Shown: positions 44,091-53,740 of the stretch, piece after piece
How positions within the stretch are numbered: position 1 is the first letter of the stretch
How the letters are laid out: each line of letters starts with the position of its first letter
Origin: Verrucomicrobium sp. GAS474
GTDB lineage: Bacteria > Verrucomicrobiota > Verrucomicrobiia > Methylacidiphilales > GAS474
Length of the DNA: 64,000 bases
Assembly (NCBI RefSeq): GCF_900105685.1
Contig: NZ_LT629781.1
Location: 2,480,001 to 2,544,000, forward strand
Direction: 5' to 3'
Made by a program: the position numbers and the translations under genes
Notes under the pieces: model-generated
The model's input: the letters and a program-made list of their open reading frames with translations, nothing else
The model's database searches: none
Told to the model about the DNA's origin: nothing

Positions 44091-45149
44091 ATGCCCAACG
44101 AACTCCTCACTCCCGAGCCGAACGTCGCCCCGAACTCCAGCCTGAATCCGGTCGCCAACGCCGAACCGACCGCCGCCGACGTCGAGCTCCTCCGCACCGT
44201 TCCCGAGCGCTATCGCCTCCTCAAGGCCGAGCTCGGGAAGCGGATCATCGGCCAGGATATGGTGATCCGGGACCTCTTCGCGGCGCTACTCGTGCAGGGG
44301 AACGTCCTCATGGTCGGCGTCCCCGGGCTGGCGAAGACCCTTCTCGTGAAAAGCCTCGGGGAAACCCTCTCCCTCAGCTTCAACCGGATTCAGTTCACCC
44401 CCGATCTCATGCCGAGCGACATCACCGGCACCGAGATCATCGAGGAGACGAGCGACGGGCGGCGGGAGTTCCGCTTCATTCCCGGCCCGATCTTCGCGAG
44501 CCTCCTCCTCGCCGACGAAATCAACCGGACCCCGCCGAAGACCCAGGCCGCCCTCCTGGAGGCGATGCAGGAACGGCGCGTCACCGTCGCCGGGAAGACC
44601 TACGACCTTCCTTCGCCCTTCTTCGTCCTGGCGACCCAGAATCCCATCGAACAGGAGGGAACCTATCCGCTTCCCGAGGCGCAGCTCGACCGCTTCATGT
44701 TCAACCTCGTCCTGAAGTATCCCTCCCGCGCCGAGGAGGTCCGCATCCTCCTGGAAACGACGCGCGGGAGCGACGGCCCCCTTTCCCCCGTCCTGGCCGG
44801 GGCCGACATCGCCGCCCTCCAGCAGGCCGTCCGCCACATCCCCGTCCCGGCCTCGGTCGCCGAATATGCCGTCGACCTCGTCCAGGCCACTCGGCCCGGG
44901 CCCGGGACGGGAGCCCCCGACGTCGTCCAGAAATACCTCCAGTGGGGGGCCGGTCCCCGGGCCTCGCAGTATCTCGCGCTGGCGGGGAAGGCGCTCGCCG
45001 TCCTCGACGGGCGATTCAACGTGGCGCGGGAAGACATCGCCGCCGCCGCGCCCCTCGTCCTCCGCCACCGCCTCATCACGAACTACCGCGCCGAGGCCGA
45101 CAAGGTCACCTCCGACACCGTCATCGAGAAGCTCCTCGCCCGGGGCTGA
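44091..45149 (+). CDS. MoxR family AAA+ ATPase
   Basis: A 352-residue ATPase, chaperone-like, with Walker A GVPGLAKT (76-83), Walker B LLLADEINRTPPKTQAALLEAMQE, sensor 1 LATQNPIEQEGTYPLPEAQLDRF and a lid domain. MoxR proteins remodel or activate partners with VWA domains, and such partners are encoded just downstream. ATG at 44091 begins 23 bp after the transglutaminase stop. Confidence 0.93.
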   Translation: MPNELLTPEPNVAPNSSLNPVANAEPTAADVELLRTVPERYRLLKAELGKRIIGQDMVIRDLFAALLVQGNVLMVGVPGLAKTLLVKSLGETLSLSFNRIQFTPDLMPSDITGTEIIEETSDGRREFRFIPGPIFASLLLADEINRTPPKTQAALLEAMQERRVTVAGKTYDLPSPFFVLATQNPIEQEGTYPLPEAQLDRFMFNLVLKYPSRAEEVRILLETTRGSDGPLSPVLAGADIAALQQAVRHIPVPASVAEYAVDLVQATRPGPGTGAPDVVQKYLQWGAGPRASQYLALAGKALAVLDGRFNVAREDIAAAAPLVLRHRLITNYRAEADKVTSDTVIEKLLARG

Positions 45150-45181
45150 TTCCCGGCTTTCTCCGCCTCCTCCGCCCTGCC

Positions 45182-46132
45182 ATGACCGCCGTCCCCGCCA
45201 CCGTCTTCTCCTCCGCCCCGCGTCCTGGGGGTGAGGTCGACATGGGGCTCCTGGCCGATCTCCCCGGGCTGGAGCTCCAGGCGCGGTGCGTCATGGACGG
45301 CTTCCTCGCCGGGCGGCATCGGAGTCCGCGCCAGGGATCGTCGGTCGAGTTCGCCGAATACCGGAGCTACCAGTTCGGCGACGATCCCCGCCGCATCGAC
45401 TGGCGGCTCTACGGACGGACGGAGCGCCTCCACGTGAAGCGCTACGAGGAGGAGACCCAGCTTCGGGTCATCCTGATCCTCGACGCCAGCGCCTCGATGG
45501 ATTACCGCTCCCGCGAGGGGCTGCTCACGAAGCTCGATTTCGCCCGGATCACCCTCGCCGCCACGGCGCTCCTGGCGAAGCGGCAGCAGGACGCCTTCGG
45601 CCTCGCCGTCGCCGGGCCCGCGCCCCTGGAGGTCCTCCGCGCCCGCTCCTCGGCCCCCCATTGGCGGACCTTCCTCGGGCGGCTCCAGGGGGTCGAGACG
45701 GGCGGCGAGGTTCCCCTCGCGGCGACGCTGGAGGAGATCGCCGAGACCCTGCCCCGCCGTTCCTTGGTCGTCATCGCGAGCGATTTCTACGACGAGACCG
45801 AGGCCCTCGCCGGGGCCCTCCGACGGCTGCGGCACGACCGGCACGACGTCGTCGGCCTCCAGATCTGCGATCCCTTCGAGCTCGATTTCGCCCTCGACGC
45901 GCAGGGGACCTTCGTCGACCTCGAAAGCGGCCAGCGCCTCCTCCTCGATACCGAGGCGGTGCGGGCCGGATACCTGGAACGCTTCGGTGCCTTCCGGGCC
46001 GAGCTGGCGGCGACGTTCCGCGACGTCGGGGCGGGATTCGAGACTCTCTCGACCGCCCGGGCTCCCCTGGACGCGCTCACCGCCTACCTCGCCATTCGAC
46101 AGGGTGGGCAGGGCGGGGAGGGGAGGCGATGA
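45182..46132 (+). CDS. DUF58 (VWA-like) protein
   Basis: A 316-residue soluble protein. SSVEFAEYRSYQFGDDPRRIDWRLYGRTERLHVKRYEEE is the DUF58 signature, followed by a VWA-like metal site LILDASASMDY. DUF58 proteins are regular partners of MoxR ATPases. The ATGA at its stop overlaps the next start. Confidence 0.9.
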   Translation: MTAVPATVFSSAPRPGGEVDMGLLADLPGLELQARCVMDGFLAGRHRSPRQGSSVEFAEYRSYQFGDDPRRIDWRLYGRTERLHVKRYEEETQLRVILILDASASMDYRSREGLLTKLDFARITLAATALLAKRQQDAFGLAVAGPAPLEVLRARSSAPHWRTFLGRLQGVETGGEVPLAATLEEIAETLPRRSLVVIASDFYDETEALAGALRRLRHDRHDVVGLQICDPFELDFALDAQGTFVDLESGQRLLLDTEAVRAGYLERFGAFRAELAATFRDVGAGFETLSTARAPLDALTAYLAIRQGGQGGEGRR

Positions 46133-48219
46133 GCTGGCTCCTTCCCGGCTTCCTCGCGGGGGCGCTCGCCATCGGCCTCCCCATCGCCCTCCACTTTCTG
46201 CGGAGCAAGCCGACCGTCGTGATCCCGTTCCCGACCCTCCGCTTCCTCGGCCCCACCGCGCTGCGCGAGACGAAACGGAACCGGCTCCGCCGCTGGCTCA
46301 CCCTGCTGCTCCGGTGCCTCGCCATCGCCCTCCTTGCCGCAGCCTTCGCCCGCCCCTTCTGGGCTTCGACCCCGTCGGGCGGCGGGAAGGCGGTCCTCGT
46401 CGTCGTCGATAATTCGATGAGCATGCAGGCCTCGGGACGATGGGAATCGCTGAAGAGCCAGGCCGTCGCCGCCCTCGACGGCCTCCAGCCGGGAGACCGC
46501 GCCGGGGTCCTCCTGATGAATCCCTCCTCCCAGTGGCTCGTCCCCATGGGGGACCAGACCGAGGCGGCGCGGAACGCCCTCCGCGCCCTCCAGCCCGGTT
46601 ACGAGACGACGCGCTGCCAGGGCGCGCTCCGGCTGGCGGGCGATGTCCTCTCGCGGCAGCCCGAGAAGGAGAAGCGGCTTTTCTGGATGTCGGACGAGCA
46701 GCGCCTCGGCTGGGCCGGGACGAATTTCGGCCAGGCGCTCCCTCCCGGCGTGAAGCTGAACCTGACCGCCCCCCGTCCCGAACCGGCCTCCCAGGCTGCC
46801 ATCACCGGCGTCACGATCAAGGGAGAGGCTCCCGCCTTCCAGGCCGAGGTCACGATCCGCCTCTATACACCCGCCAGCGAAGCCCGGGAGCGGACGATCA
46901 CGATCTTTGAGATGGGGAGCGCCGGAAAAGTCGTGGGAAAGAAGACCGTCTCCCTCAACGGCAGGGAACCGGCCTCCTTCACCGTCCCGCTCGATCTTCC
47001 GCCGGGGCCCTCCGCCCTGCCCGCGGGCCTTCGCGTCGAACTCGATCCCGATGACCTTCCCGCCGACGACCGTTTCTATCTCAGCCTCGGCGGCGGCGGG
47101 CAGAATGGCCTCTCGGTCTCGCTCGACGCCGTCCCGGGGGTCGATTATCTCGCCCACGCCCTCCATGCCGCGAAGCTTCCGGCAGGCGCGCCGCAGGCCC
47201 AGGCCCTGCCAGGCGGGGAAGCGGAATGGCCCCGGGGGATCGCCGTGCTGCGCGGAGAGGAGGCTTTCCTCCCTCCCCAGGCGGCGAAGCTGGAACGCTT
47301 TCTCCGCAACGGCGGCTCCCTCTGGATCTTCGCCGACGGCGGACCGGCCCAGGCAGGCTGGCTGAAGGCGCGGGGAGTCGTCATCGAGCCCCTGCCCCTC
47401 TCTCCCCCGGCCTCCGATCCGGCTTCGGCCGGCGATCCCCGGCATCTGCGCGATTGGGACCCGGAGCATCCGCTCCTCGCGGCCTTCGTCCATGAAAGCC
47501 TCCTGCCCCTCCTCCAGGCCGAGTTCCGCCGCCCCTACGCCCTCCGCGTCTCCCCCGCCGCCGCCGACCGGATCGCCGCCTGGGACGAGGGCAGCCCGGC
47601 GGTAGTCGAGTTGAGCGCGGCGGGCCCGGCCGGGCCGGGTGCATCGGCTGGCGGGCGGATCTTGCTTTGCGGCTTCGGCTTGAGCCGGGAGGAAACCGAT
47701 TGGCCGATGAAGGCCTCATTCGTCCCCTTCGTCGATCAGGCCATCCGCTGGCTGGCCGCCGCCCGGGAGGGGCGTCGCGCCTGGCAGATCGGCGAAACCA
47801 TCCCGCTTTCCCTTTCCCTCGGGGCGGGGGAGGGGAAGGGTTCGGCCTCCTCGCTCTGGACCGCCCTCGATACGCCCCGCCCCGTCCCGCCACAGCGGGT
47901 CGGCAACGCGGTCCGCCCCACCGTCCCCGGCCTCTATCGTTATGACGCCGGGGACGGGACGCCTTCCCGGATCTTTGCGGTCAACGTCCCGACCGAAGAA
48001 TCGGACCTCGCCCCCTGGCCCGAATCCGAGGTCGAAAGGCTGACCTCGCTCCAATCGAAAAAAGAGGCCGAGGCCGCCGCCGCGCCCTCCGTCGCCACCA
48101 CCCGGCTGAGCGACGAGACCGAGGAAGCCCGCCAGCGTTTCTGGTGGTGGCTCATGGCCGGGGCCGCCCTCTGCCTCCTCGGGGAACTCACCCTCGCCAA
48201 CCGGACCTCCGCCTCATGA
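46129..48219 (+). CDS. BatA/VWA-type membrane protein
   Basis: A 696-residue protein. The N-terminal double transmembrane module (FLAGALAIGLPIALHFLRSKPTVVIPFPTLRFL and WLTLLLRCLAIALLAAAFARPFW) is the TIGR02226-type BatA start. A VWA domain follows, with metal site VVVDNSMSM; the canonical D-x-S-x-S reads D-N-S-M-S. A long periplasmic region, including a glutamine-amidotransferase-like part (~340-560), and a final C-terminal helix complete it. It sits between DUF58 and DUF4175-like genes with 4-bp overlaps. Confidence 0.82.
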   Translation: MSWLLPGFLAGALAIGLPIALHFLRSKPTVVIPFPTLRFLGPTALRETKRNRLRRWLTLLLRCLAIALLAAAFARPFWASTPSGGGKAVLVVVDNSMSMQASGRWESLKSQAVAALDGLQPGDRAGVLLMNPSSQWLVPMGDQTEAARNALRALQPGYETTRCQGALRLAGDVLSRQPEKEKRLFWMSDEQRLGWAGTNFGQALPPGVKLNLTAPRPEPASQAAITGVTIKGEAPAFQAEVTIRLYTPASEARERTITIFEMGSAGKVVGKKTVSLNGREPASFTVPLDLPPGPSALPAGLRVELDPDDLPADDRFYLSLGGGGQNGLSVSLDAVPGVDYLAHALHAAKLPAGAPQAQALPGGEAEWPRGIAVLRGEEAFLPPQAAKLERFLRNGGSLWIFADGGPAQAGWLKARGVVIEPLPLSPPASDPASAGDPRHLRDWDPEHPLLAAFVHESLLPLLQAEFRRPYALRVSPAAADRIAAWDEGSPAVVELSAAGPAGPGASAGGRILLCGFGLSREETDWPMKASFVPFVDQAIRWLAAAREGRRAWQIGETIPLSLSLGAGEGKGSASSLWTALDTPRPVPPQRVGNAVRPTVPGLYRYDAGDGTPSRIFAVNVPTEESDLAPWPESEVERLTSLQSKKEAEAAAAPSVATTRLSDETEEARQRFWWWLMAGAALCLLGELTLANRTSAS

Positions 48220-51200
48220 GCCTGCCGCGCCTCCCCTTCCAGGATTCCCCCTCCCATCCCGTCGAGCGGATGCTGAAGCGCCGTCATCGCACGGGCCGCT
48301 GGCTCCCGGCGCTCGCCGCCCTTTCGCTCGGCCTCGGCGGCACCCTCGCCGCCGTCTGGGTCGCCCACGGCCATTCCAATCCGGGCCGGGTCGATGCGGT
48401 CTGGGGGGAGGGCCTCGCGCTCACGCTGGTCGCCGTCGTGGCGGGGATCGCCTACGGTCGTCGTCGGCATCAGCCCGCCCGCACCGCCGCCGCCCTCGAC
48501 GAGGCCCTCCACGCGAAGAATCGGCTCGAGGCCGCATCCCAGCTGACGGGACGCGATCACGCCCTTGCCGAGGCCCAGCGCGAGGAAACCGCCGCCTTCC
48601 TCCAAAAGGAATCGCCCCGCGCCCTCCGCCCCGGCCTCGATTGGGTCGTCGGCCTCGCGGGGACGGCGGCGGCGCTCCTCCTCTTCCATGCGGCGACCTT
48701 CACCGTATGGGAACTCCGCGCCCCCCATGCGAAGGAGCCGCAGGCGAGCCCGGCCAACGCCCCCCAGGCCGAGATCGCCTGGCGCTCCCCCTCGGCGGAG
48801 ACCAAGGCCTCGCCGATCGACGAGGTCTCCCTCCGCGCCGCCGCCACCTCGACGACCGGGCTCGATACCCTCCGCCTCGAGGTCGAGGTCAACGGCGAGC
48901 CGCGCAAGACCATCCCGCTCGCCCCGTCGGCGATCAAGGAAGGGAAGGTCGACCTCTCCCTCCCCCTCGACCTCGACGAGCTCGAGCTCCAGCCCTACGA
49001 CATGGTCTCCTACTACCTGGCCGGAATGCGGGTGACGCCGAAGCCCTCCGTCCCGCCCCTCGCCGCCACCGTCTCCCCCGTCCAGTTCATCCAGATCCGG
49101 CCCTTCCACGACGACGCGAGGGTGGGGCAGGGGGGGGCGGGAACCAGCTACAACCTCGTCGTCGAGCTGAAGTCGGCCCAGCTCCGGGTGCTCAAGGAAA
49201 ACTTCACCCTCGCCCATGCCGACATCGCCCGGGAGAACCCGGCGTGGCGCGACGAAAACAGCCGGGTCGGCGCGGAGCAGGATGCGCTGGCCCGGAAGAC
49301 CGCCGAGGTTGTCGAGAAATTCACCCAGGACGGCCTCCCGGCCCAGATCGTCTACCTCCTCCAGCAGGCCCACGACTTCATGCCGCCCGCCTCGAAGCAG
49401 ATCCTCGCCGTCAAGAACACCGAGGCCCTCTCCGGCCAGGGCAAGGCCTTGGCCGCGATCACCGAGGTCGAGAAATACTTCACCAAGGTGATCGCCCAGG
49501 GAGGGAAGGGGAGCGACAAGACCAAGGCCGCCGATCCCTTCAAGGACGCCCAGAAAATGGAACTGCCGAAGCGGCAGGATACCCCCGCCGGGATGCTCGA
49601 AAAACTGGCAAAGGAACAAGGCCGACTCGCCGACGAGTTGTCGGGCAAGGCACCCCAGCCGACTCCCTCGGCGGGCTCGGCGTCCACTTCGGCGTCGTCC
49701 GGAACGGCGGCTGCGTCGTCGCCGACCACGGCCAATGCACCGGCCCCGGCCCTCCCCCCTCCCGCGATCAAGCCGGGGATCGAGGCCGAGACCTTCACCG
49801 GTACCCCTTCCGAACGGCAGACCCTGGTCAGCCAGGGCATCTCCTCCCTCCTCAACGGGAAGAAGCTTCCCGATCCCGTCACGGCCCACCTCGACCGGGC
49901 CCGCCTCCAGGCCCTCGCCTCGCTGAAGCAGCTCGACGCCGGGGACAACGCCCGGGCCCGCGAACCGGCCTCGGCGACCGCCGCCGCCCTCCAGGCGGCG
50001 CTCGACGAGATGAACAAAGAGGGACAGGAACAGGCGAAGAAAGACCTGGCCGATGCCCAGTCTCTCCTCAACGACGCGGCCCAGAAGGCCGCGCAGGCGG
50101 GCGATCCCGCCAAGGCCGATTCGGCCCAGGCCGCCGCCGAAAAGGTGAGCGAGGCCCATCAGCGCCTCCAGGAGGAGGCGTCGAAGCAACAGGAAACCGG
50201 TTCGGCCAAACAGGCGCAGAAGTTGAACGACCTTGCCGACTCTGTCGCGGCGAGTCAGGCGAAGCGCGATCTTCAGGAATTGAAAGCCCTCGGCGAACAG
50301 GCGAAGGCGGCGACCCTTTCCGGCGATGTCCAGGCGATCCCCGCTCTCCAGGCCAAAGCGGCGCAGGTCTCGGCCCGCCTGCAGAACCTCGCCGCCGAGG
50401 CCGCGCGCAAGGCCCAGGACGGAGCCCCACAAGGGGCCGAACTCGCCCAACTCGCCGCCGGGCTCGAACAGAGTCGCGCCACCCTCGCCCGCCTGGCGGC
50501 GGCCTCCGCCTCCACCACGGGAAAGAGTCCCGCCCCCGGCGCCTCCCCAGGCAAGGACGGAGCAGGGAAGGGAACCGACCCCGGCAAAGGCCAAGGCACC
50601 CAGCCCGGCCCAGGCCAGCAGGGAGAGGGCCAGGGAGAGCAAGGCAAAGGCCAAGGCCAGCAAGGTCAAGGCCAGGGCCAGGGCGATGGCGCTTCCCCTG
50701 CCGAGGACGGTCAAAAAAAGGAAACGCCCCCCGGCAGCGGTTCCGGTCCCAATTCCAGCGGCGATGGAAAAGGCAGCGGCGGCGGCTTGAATCCCGGAGG
50801 CCGTGGCTTGGCCGCGATGTCGGCGGCGCAGCGCGATGAAATCGCCCGCACCGTCCAGGCCGAGCTTCGCAGCCAGCTCCAGCAGGCCGAGGCGCTCCTT
50901 CAGCCGCACCAGGAGAGCGCCGCGCCCGTCACTCCCGCCGGAAAGACCCCTCCGCCCACCTCACCTACGGGGACGACCGCGAGCGGCACCGCCGCCATGC
51001 AGACGCTGAAGAAGACCCTGAGCGACAACTATGCGCCTGTCCTCGTTCCCTACGAGAAGATCGCCCCGCCGCTCGACGACCTCATTCGCTGGATCCACTC
51101 GGAGATGGCCAAGGCGACGCGGCAGGAACTCCTCTCGACCGACGATCCCGCCCGCGCCCCCGCCGCCTATCGCGACGCCGTCGCCGATTACTTCGAGCGT

Positions 51201-51269
51201 CTCTCGAAGGATTATGACCGGGCCTCCGCACCGCCCCCCACCCCGGCAGCCAAGCCGGCCGCGCCATGA
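48216..51269 (+). CDS. DUF4175-like coiled-coil membrane protein with Gln/Gly-rich tract
   Basis: A 1017-residue protein. Two N-terminal hydrophobic helices (~28-50 and ~65-80) and one at ~150-165 anchor it. Beta-rich segments (~180-310) follow, then long Ala/Gln/Lys-rich helical regions with coiled-coil character (~480-770) and a low-complexity Gly/Gln/Pro/Lys tract (~790-870). DUF4175-like proteins hold the same place in MoxR-DUF58-VWA operons. Role unknown; it may be a stalk or scaffold in the envelope. Overlaps both neighbours by 4 bp. Confidence 0.7.
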   Translation: MSLPRLPFQDSPSHPVERMLKRRHRTGRWLPALAALSLGLGGTLAAVWVAHGHSNPGRVDAVWGEGLALTLVAVVAGIAYGRRRHQPARTAAALDEALHAKNRLEAASQLTGRDHALAEAQREETAAFLQKESPRALRPGLDWVVGLAGTAAALLLFHAATFTVWELRAPHAKEPQASPANAPQAEIAWRSPSAETKASPIDEVSLRAAATSTTGLDTLRLEVEVNGEPRKTIPLAPSAIKEGKVDLSLPLDLDELELQPYDMVSYYLAGMRVTPKPSVPPLAATVSPVQFIQIRPFHDDARVGQGGAGTSYNLVVELKSAQLRVLKENFTLAHADIARENPAWRDENSRVGAEQDALARKTAEVVEKFTQDGLPAQIVYLLQQAHDFMPPASKQILAVKNTEALSGQGKALAAITEVEKYFTKVIAQGGKGSDKTKAADPFKDAQKMELPKRQDTPAGMLEKLAKEQGRLADELSGKAPQPTPSAGSASTSASSGTAAASSPTTANAPAPALPPPAIKPGIEAETFTGTPSERQTLVSQGISSLLNGKKLPDPVTAHLDRARLQALASLKQLDAGDNARAREPASATAAALQAALDEMNKEGQEQAKKDLADAQSLLNDAAQKAAQAGDPAKADSAQAAAEKVSEAHQRLQEEASKQQETGSAKQAQKLNDLADSVAASQAKRDLQELKALGEQAKAATLSGDVQAIPALQAKAAQVSARLQNLAAEAARKAQDGAPQGAELAQLAAGLEQSRATLARLAAASASTTGKSPAPGASPGKDGAGKGTDPGKGQGTQPGPGQQGEGQGEQGKGQGQQGQGQGQGDGASPAEDGQKKETPPGSGSGPNSSGDGKGSGGGLNPGGRGLAAMSAAQRDEIARTVQAELRSQLQQAEALLQPHQESAAPVTPAGKTPPPTSPTGTTASGTAAMQTLKKTLSDNYAPVLVPYEKIAPPLDDLIRWIHSEMAKATRQELLSTDDPARAPAAYRDAVADYFERLSKDYDRASAPPPTPAAKPAAP
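50584..50691 (+). repeat. Low-complexity coding repeat (Gly-Gln/Lys-Gly-Gln)
   Basis: Imperfect 6- to 12-bp units built on GGCAAAGGCCAAGGC / GGCCAGGGC encode runs of G-Q, G-K and G-E in the DUF4175-like protein. This is a protein-level linker rather than a CRISPR or intergenic repeat, and it is likely to vary in length between strains. Confidence 0.7.
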
Positions 51270-53689
51270 GTTTCCCTCCCTCCCTCACCGGCACCGCGTG
51301 GGAATGGCAGTTCGGCGGCTTCCTCCACACCCTCCCGCCCCTCTGGGGCTGGACGATCCTCGGCGTGGCCGCCGTTATCGGGACGGGGGCGGTGTTTCTT
51401 TCCTACTTCCGTTCCCTGCGCCCCCTTCCGTTGCCGCAGCGGCTCGCCCTCATCACCCTCCGTCTGACGCTCCTCTTCGCGCTCCTCCTCTTCCTCGCCA
51501 ATCCGGCCCGCGTCGAGAGGAAGCGACTCGATCTTGACGCGCAGCGCCCCCTTGCCGTCCTCATCGACCGGTCCGCGAGCATGGAGGAGGCCGACAACCG
51601 CTCCGAAACCCGCCTCCAGAATGCGGCGAAGGCCTGGAACCAGCTTCGCCCCGAAGCCGAGGAGGCCTATCGCCACCTCGCCTACTTCCGCTTCGGGACC
51701 TCCCTCTCGCCCGCCTCCGGTCCCGAGGAAGCCTTCGCCCCGACGACCGCCGGGGCCGAGACCCATCTCTACTCGGCCCTGCAGGAATTGTTGAAGAACG
51801 CCCCCGCGGGCGGCTACGGCGGGATCGTCTGCCTCACCGACGGCCTCGACACCACCTCGGCGGCGGTCGCTCCCGTCGTCGCCGCCGCCCTTCCGGCGGG
51901 AACGCCCCTTTACTTCGTCGTCGGGAGTAACCGGACCCCGGTCCGCGAGGCCTGCTTCCTGCGAGAGATCAAGGTGCCGCCCGTCGCCCTCCGGCGCTCC
52001 CTCTTCCACTTCGAGGCGCTCCTCCACGTCACCGCCGCCAAGGCGGGAACCTGCCCGGTCACCCTCCGCAACGGGGAGACGGTGCTGGAGTCCCGCAACG
52101 TCCCCGTCCGCTCCGGGCTGAACATGATCCCGCTTTCCTTCGACGTCACCGCCGCCGATCCCGGGACGATGGCGCTCGATCTCCAGGCGGGGAACGAAGG
52201 CGGCGGGATTCTCCAGGACCGGGCCGGGGCCGACGTCCGCGTCGTGGAGCAGCGGGCCGTCCGTGTCCTCTTCTATCAGGGCGCGATGCAGTGGGGATAT
52301 AACTTCTTCGTCTCCGCGTTGAGGGACGATCCCGGCTTCCGCCTCGACGCCATCCTCCACCCGGCCGAAAACGTCCGGACCACCTTCAGTCAGGAGGGCA
52401 ACGACGTCCCGCCCGAACTCCCCGACCAGGTCGAGCCCCTGAAGAAGTACGACATCGTCGTCCTCGCCCACGTCTATGCCGACCGTATTTCCCAGGCCCA
52501 GCAGAAGGCCCTCGCCGATTACGCCCGGGGTGGCGGCGGCATCCTCTTCGTCGCCCCCGACGACGCCTCCAGCCGTCTCTTCACCGGGACCGCCTTGGAA
52601 CAGATGCTCCCCGCCGTCTTCGAGCCGCCCCCGACGATCGACGCGGCGACCGAGGCCGAGCTCCGTTTCCGGGACAAGATGAAGGCGCTCGGCGGCTCGA
52701 ACGGGAAGCAGGAAAGCGCCTTCGCCGCCGAGGTGATGGAGACGCAGAAGCTTCCGGTCCTCCTCGGCTTCGCCGTTCCCGAAGGGCTCCGCCTCTCCCC
52801 GCTGATCGCCACCCTGGGCGGCCTCGGTAGCGCGGGGAGTGGCGGGAGTACCCCGAACGATCGTCCCATGTTCACCGATTACACCCGCCTGAAGGGAGCG
52901 AAGGCCGGGGCCGAGATCCTCGCCGTCCATCCGAGTGATCGGGGGGCGACCGGCGCCCCGCGCGTCCTCATGGCCCGGCAGACCTTCGGTCGCGGCGCCG
53001 TGACTCTCCTGGCCACCGATCTCCTCTGGCGCTGGAAGATGTCGCTCCCTCCCGACAGCCGCCGTGTCGAGACCTTCTGGCAGCAGCTCCTTCTCGCCCT
53101 CGCGGCCCCGCCGCCGGTCGGCCTCCATTTCGTGAAGCAGGCCTCCTCCTTTGCGCAGGGGAAGGCGGCGGCCCTTCGTCTGGAAGGGGGAACCTCGCCC
53201 TCCGTCACCGCCCTTTCTCCGTCCAACCGCCGCGTCCCGCTCGCCGTCGCCGAGACGGGAGCGGGCGGGTGGACCGCCTCCTTCCAGCCCGACGAGCCGG
53301 GCCGCTGGCAGATCCGCGCGGAATCGGCCGTCGCCCCGGGAGCCGATGCCGCATCCCAAACCGCGCCTGAAAATGCTCCCGAAGCCGCCCACATCGACGC
53401 CTTCGTCTCCGACGCCACGACGACCCAGGAACTCTCCGGCCAGCCGCCCGACATCGAAGGCCTCCGCCACCTCGCCGAGGCGACCGGCGGGACCCTCCTC
53501 GAAAGCGGTACGGGATTGCGCTCGTCGAACGAGACCGCTCCTTCATCGGGCGACGGGGGGAGGGGATTGGGCGGCCTGCCCGCCGTCGAGCGGGTCGTCC
53601 CCCTCTGGGACCGGCAATGGCTCCTCGCCTTCTGCCTCGTCCTCTATGCCGTCGAGCTTCTCTGGCGGAGGCGCCGCCGCCTCCTTTGA
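51266..53689 (+). CDS. VWA/glutamine-amidotransferase-like membrane protein
   Basis: An 807-residue protein with two N-terminal helices (~30-48, ~60-80), a VWA site LAVLIDRSASMEEA (~96) and a class I glutamine-amidotransferase-like domain (~350-600) without an obvious catalytic Cys. The C-terminus ends in a helix (LLAFCLVLYAVELLWRRRRRLL). Such proteins close the BatA-type MoxR clusters of Planctomycetota and Verrucomicrobiota. Overlaps the previous gene by 4 bp. Confidence 0.8.
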   Translation: MSFPPSLTGTAWEWQFGGFLHTLPPLWGWTILGVAAVIGTGAVFLSYFRSLRPLPLPQRLALITLRLTLLFALLLFLANPARVERKRLDLDAQRPLAVLIDRSASMEEADNRSETRLQNAAKAWNQLRPEAEEAYRHLAYFRFGTSLSPASGPEEAFAPTTAGAETHLYSALQELLKNAPAGGYGGIVCLTDGLDTTSAAVAPVVAAALPAGTPLYFVVGSNRTPVREACFLREIKVPPVALRRSLFHFEALLHVTAAKAGTCPVTLRNGETVLESRNVPVRSGLNMIPLSFDVTAADPGTMALDLQAGNEGGGILQDRAGADVRVVEQRAVRVLFYQGAMQWGYNFFVSALRDDPGFRLDAILHPAENVRTTFSQEGNDVPPELPDQVEPLKKYDIVVLAHVYADRISQAQQKALADYARGGGGILFVAPDDASSRLFTGTALEQMLPAVFEPPPTIDAATEAELRFRDKMKALGGSNGKQESAFAAEVMETQKLPVLLGFAVPEGLRLSPLIATLGGLGSAGSGGSTPNDRPMFTDYTRLKGAKAGAEILAVHPSDRGATGAPRVLMARQTFGRGAVTLLATDLLWRWKMSLPPDSRRVETFWQQLLLALAAPPPVGLHFVKQASSFAQGKAAALRLEGGTSPSVTALSPSNRRVPLAVAETGAGGWTASFQPDEPGRWQIRAESAVAPGADAASQTAPENAPEAAHIDAFVSDATTTQELSGQPPDIEGLRHLAEATGGTLLESGTGLRSSNETAPSSGDGGRGLGGLPAVERVVPLWDRQWLLAFCLVLYAVELLWRRRRRLL

Positions 53690-53740
53690 TCCTTTCTTCC
53701 TCCTTTCCCCCACGCTAACCTCAAGAGACTCCCCCCGCTT

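Noticed and set aside
50584-50691. Short repeated units suggestive of a tandem-repeat or CRISPR-like array
   Set aside because: Units are imperfect, only 6-12 bp, in frame, and encode a Gly/Gln linker; there are no unique spacers.
47940-50909. 989-codon minus-strand open frame
   Set aside because: Antisense to the BatA-like and DUF4175-like genes; Leu/Gly/Arg-rich with no domain. GC-rich coding strands often leave such frames open.
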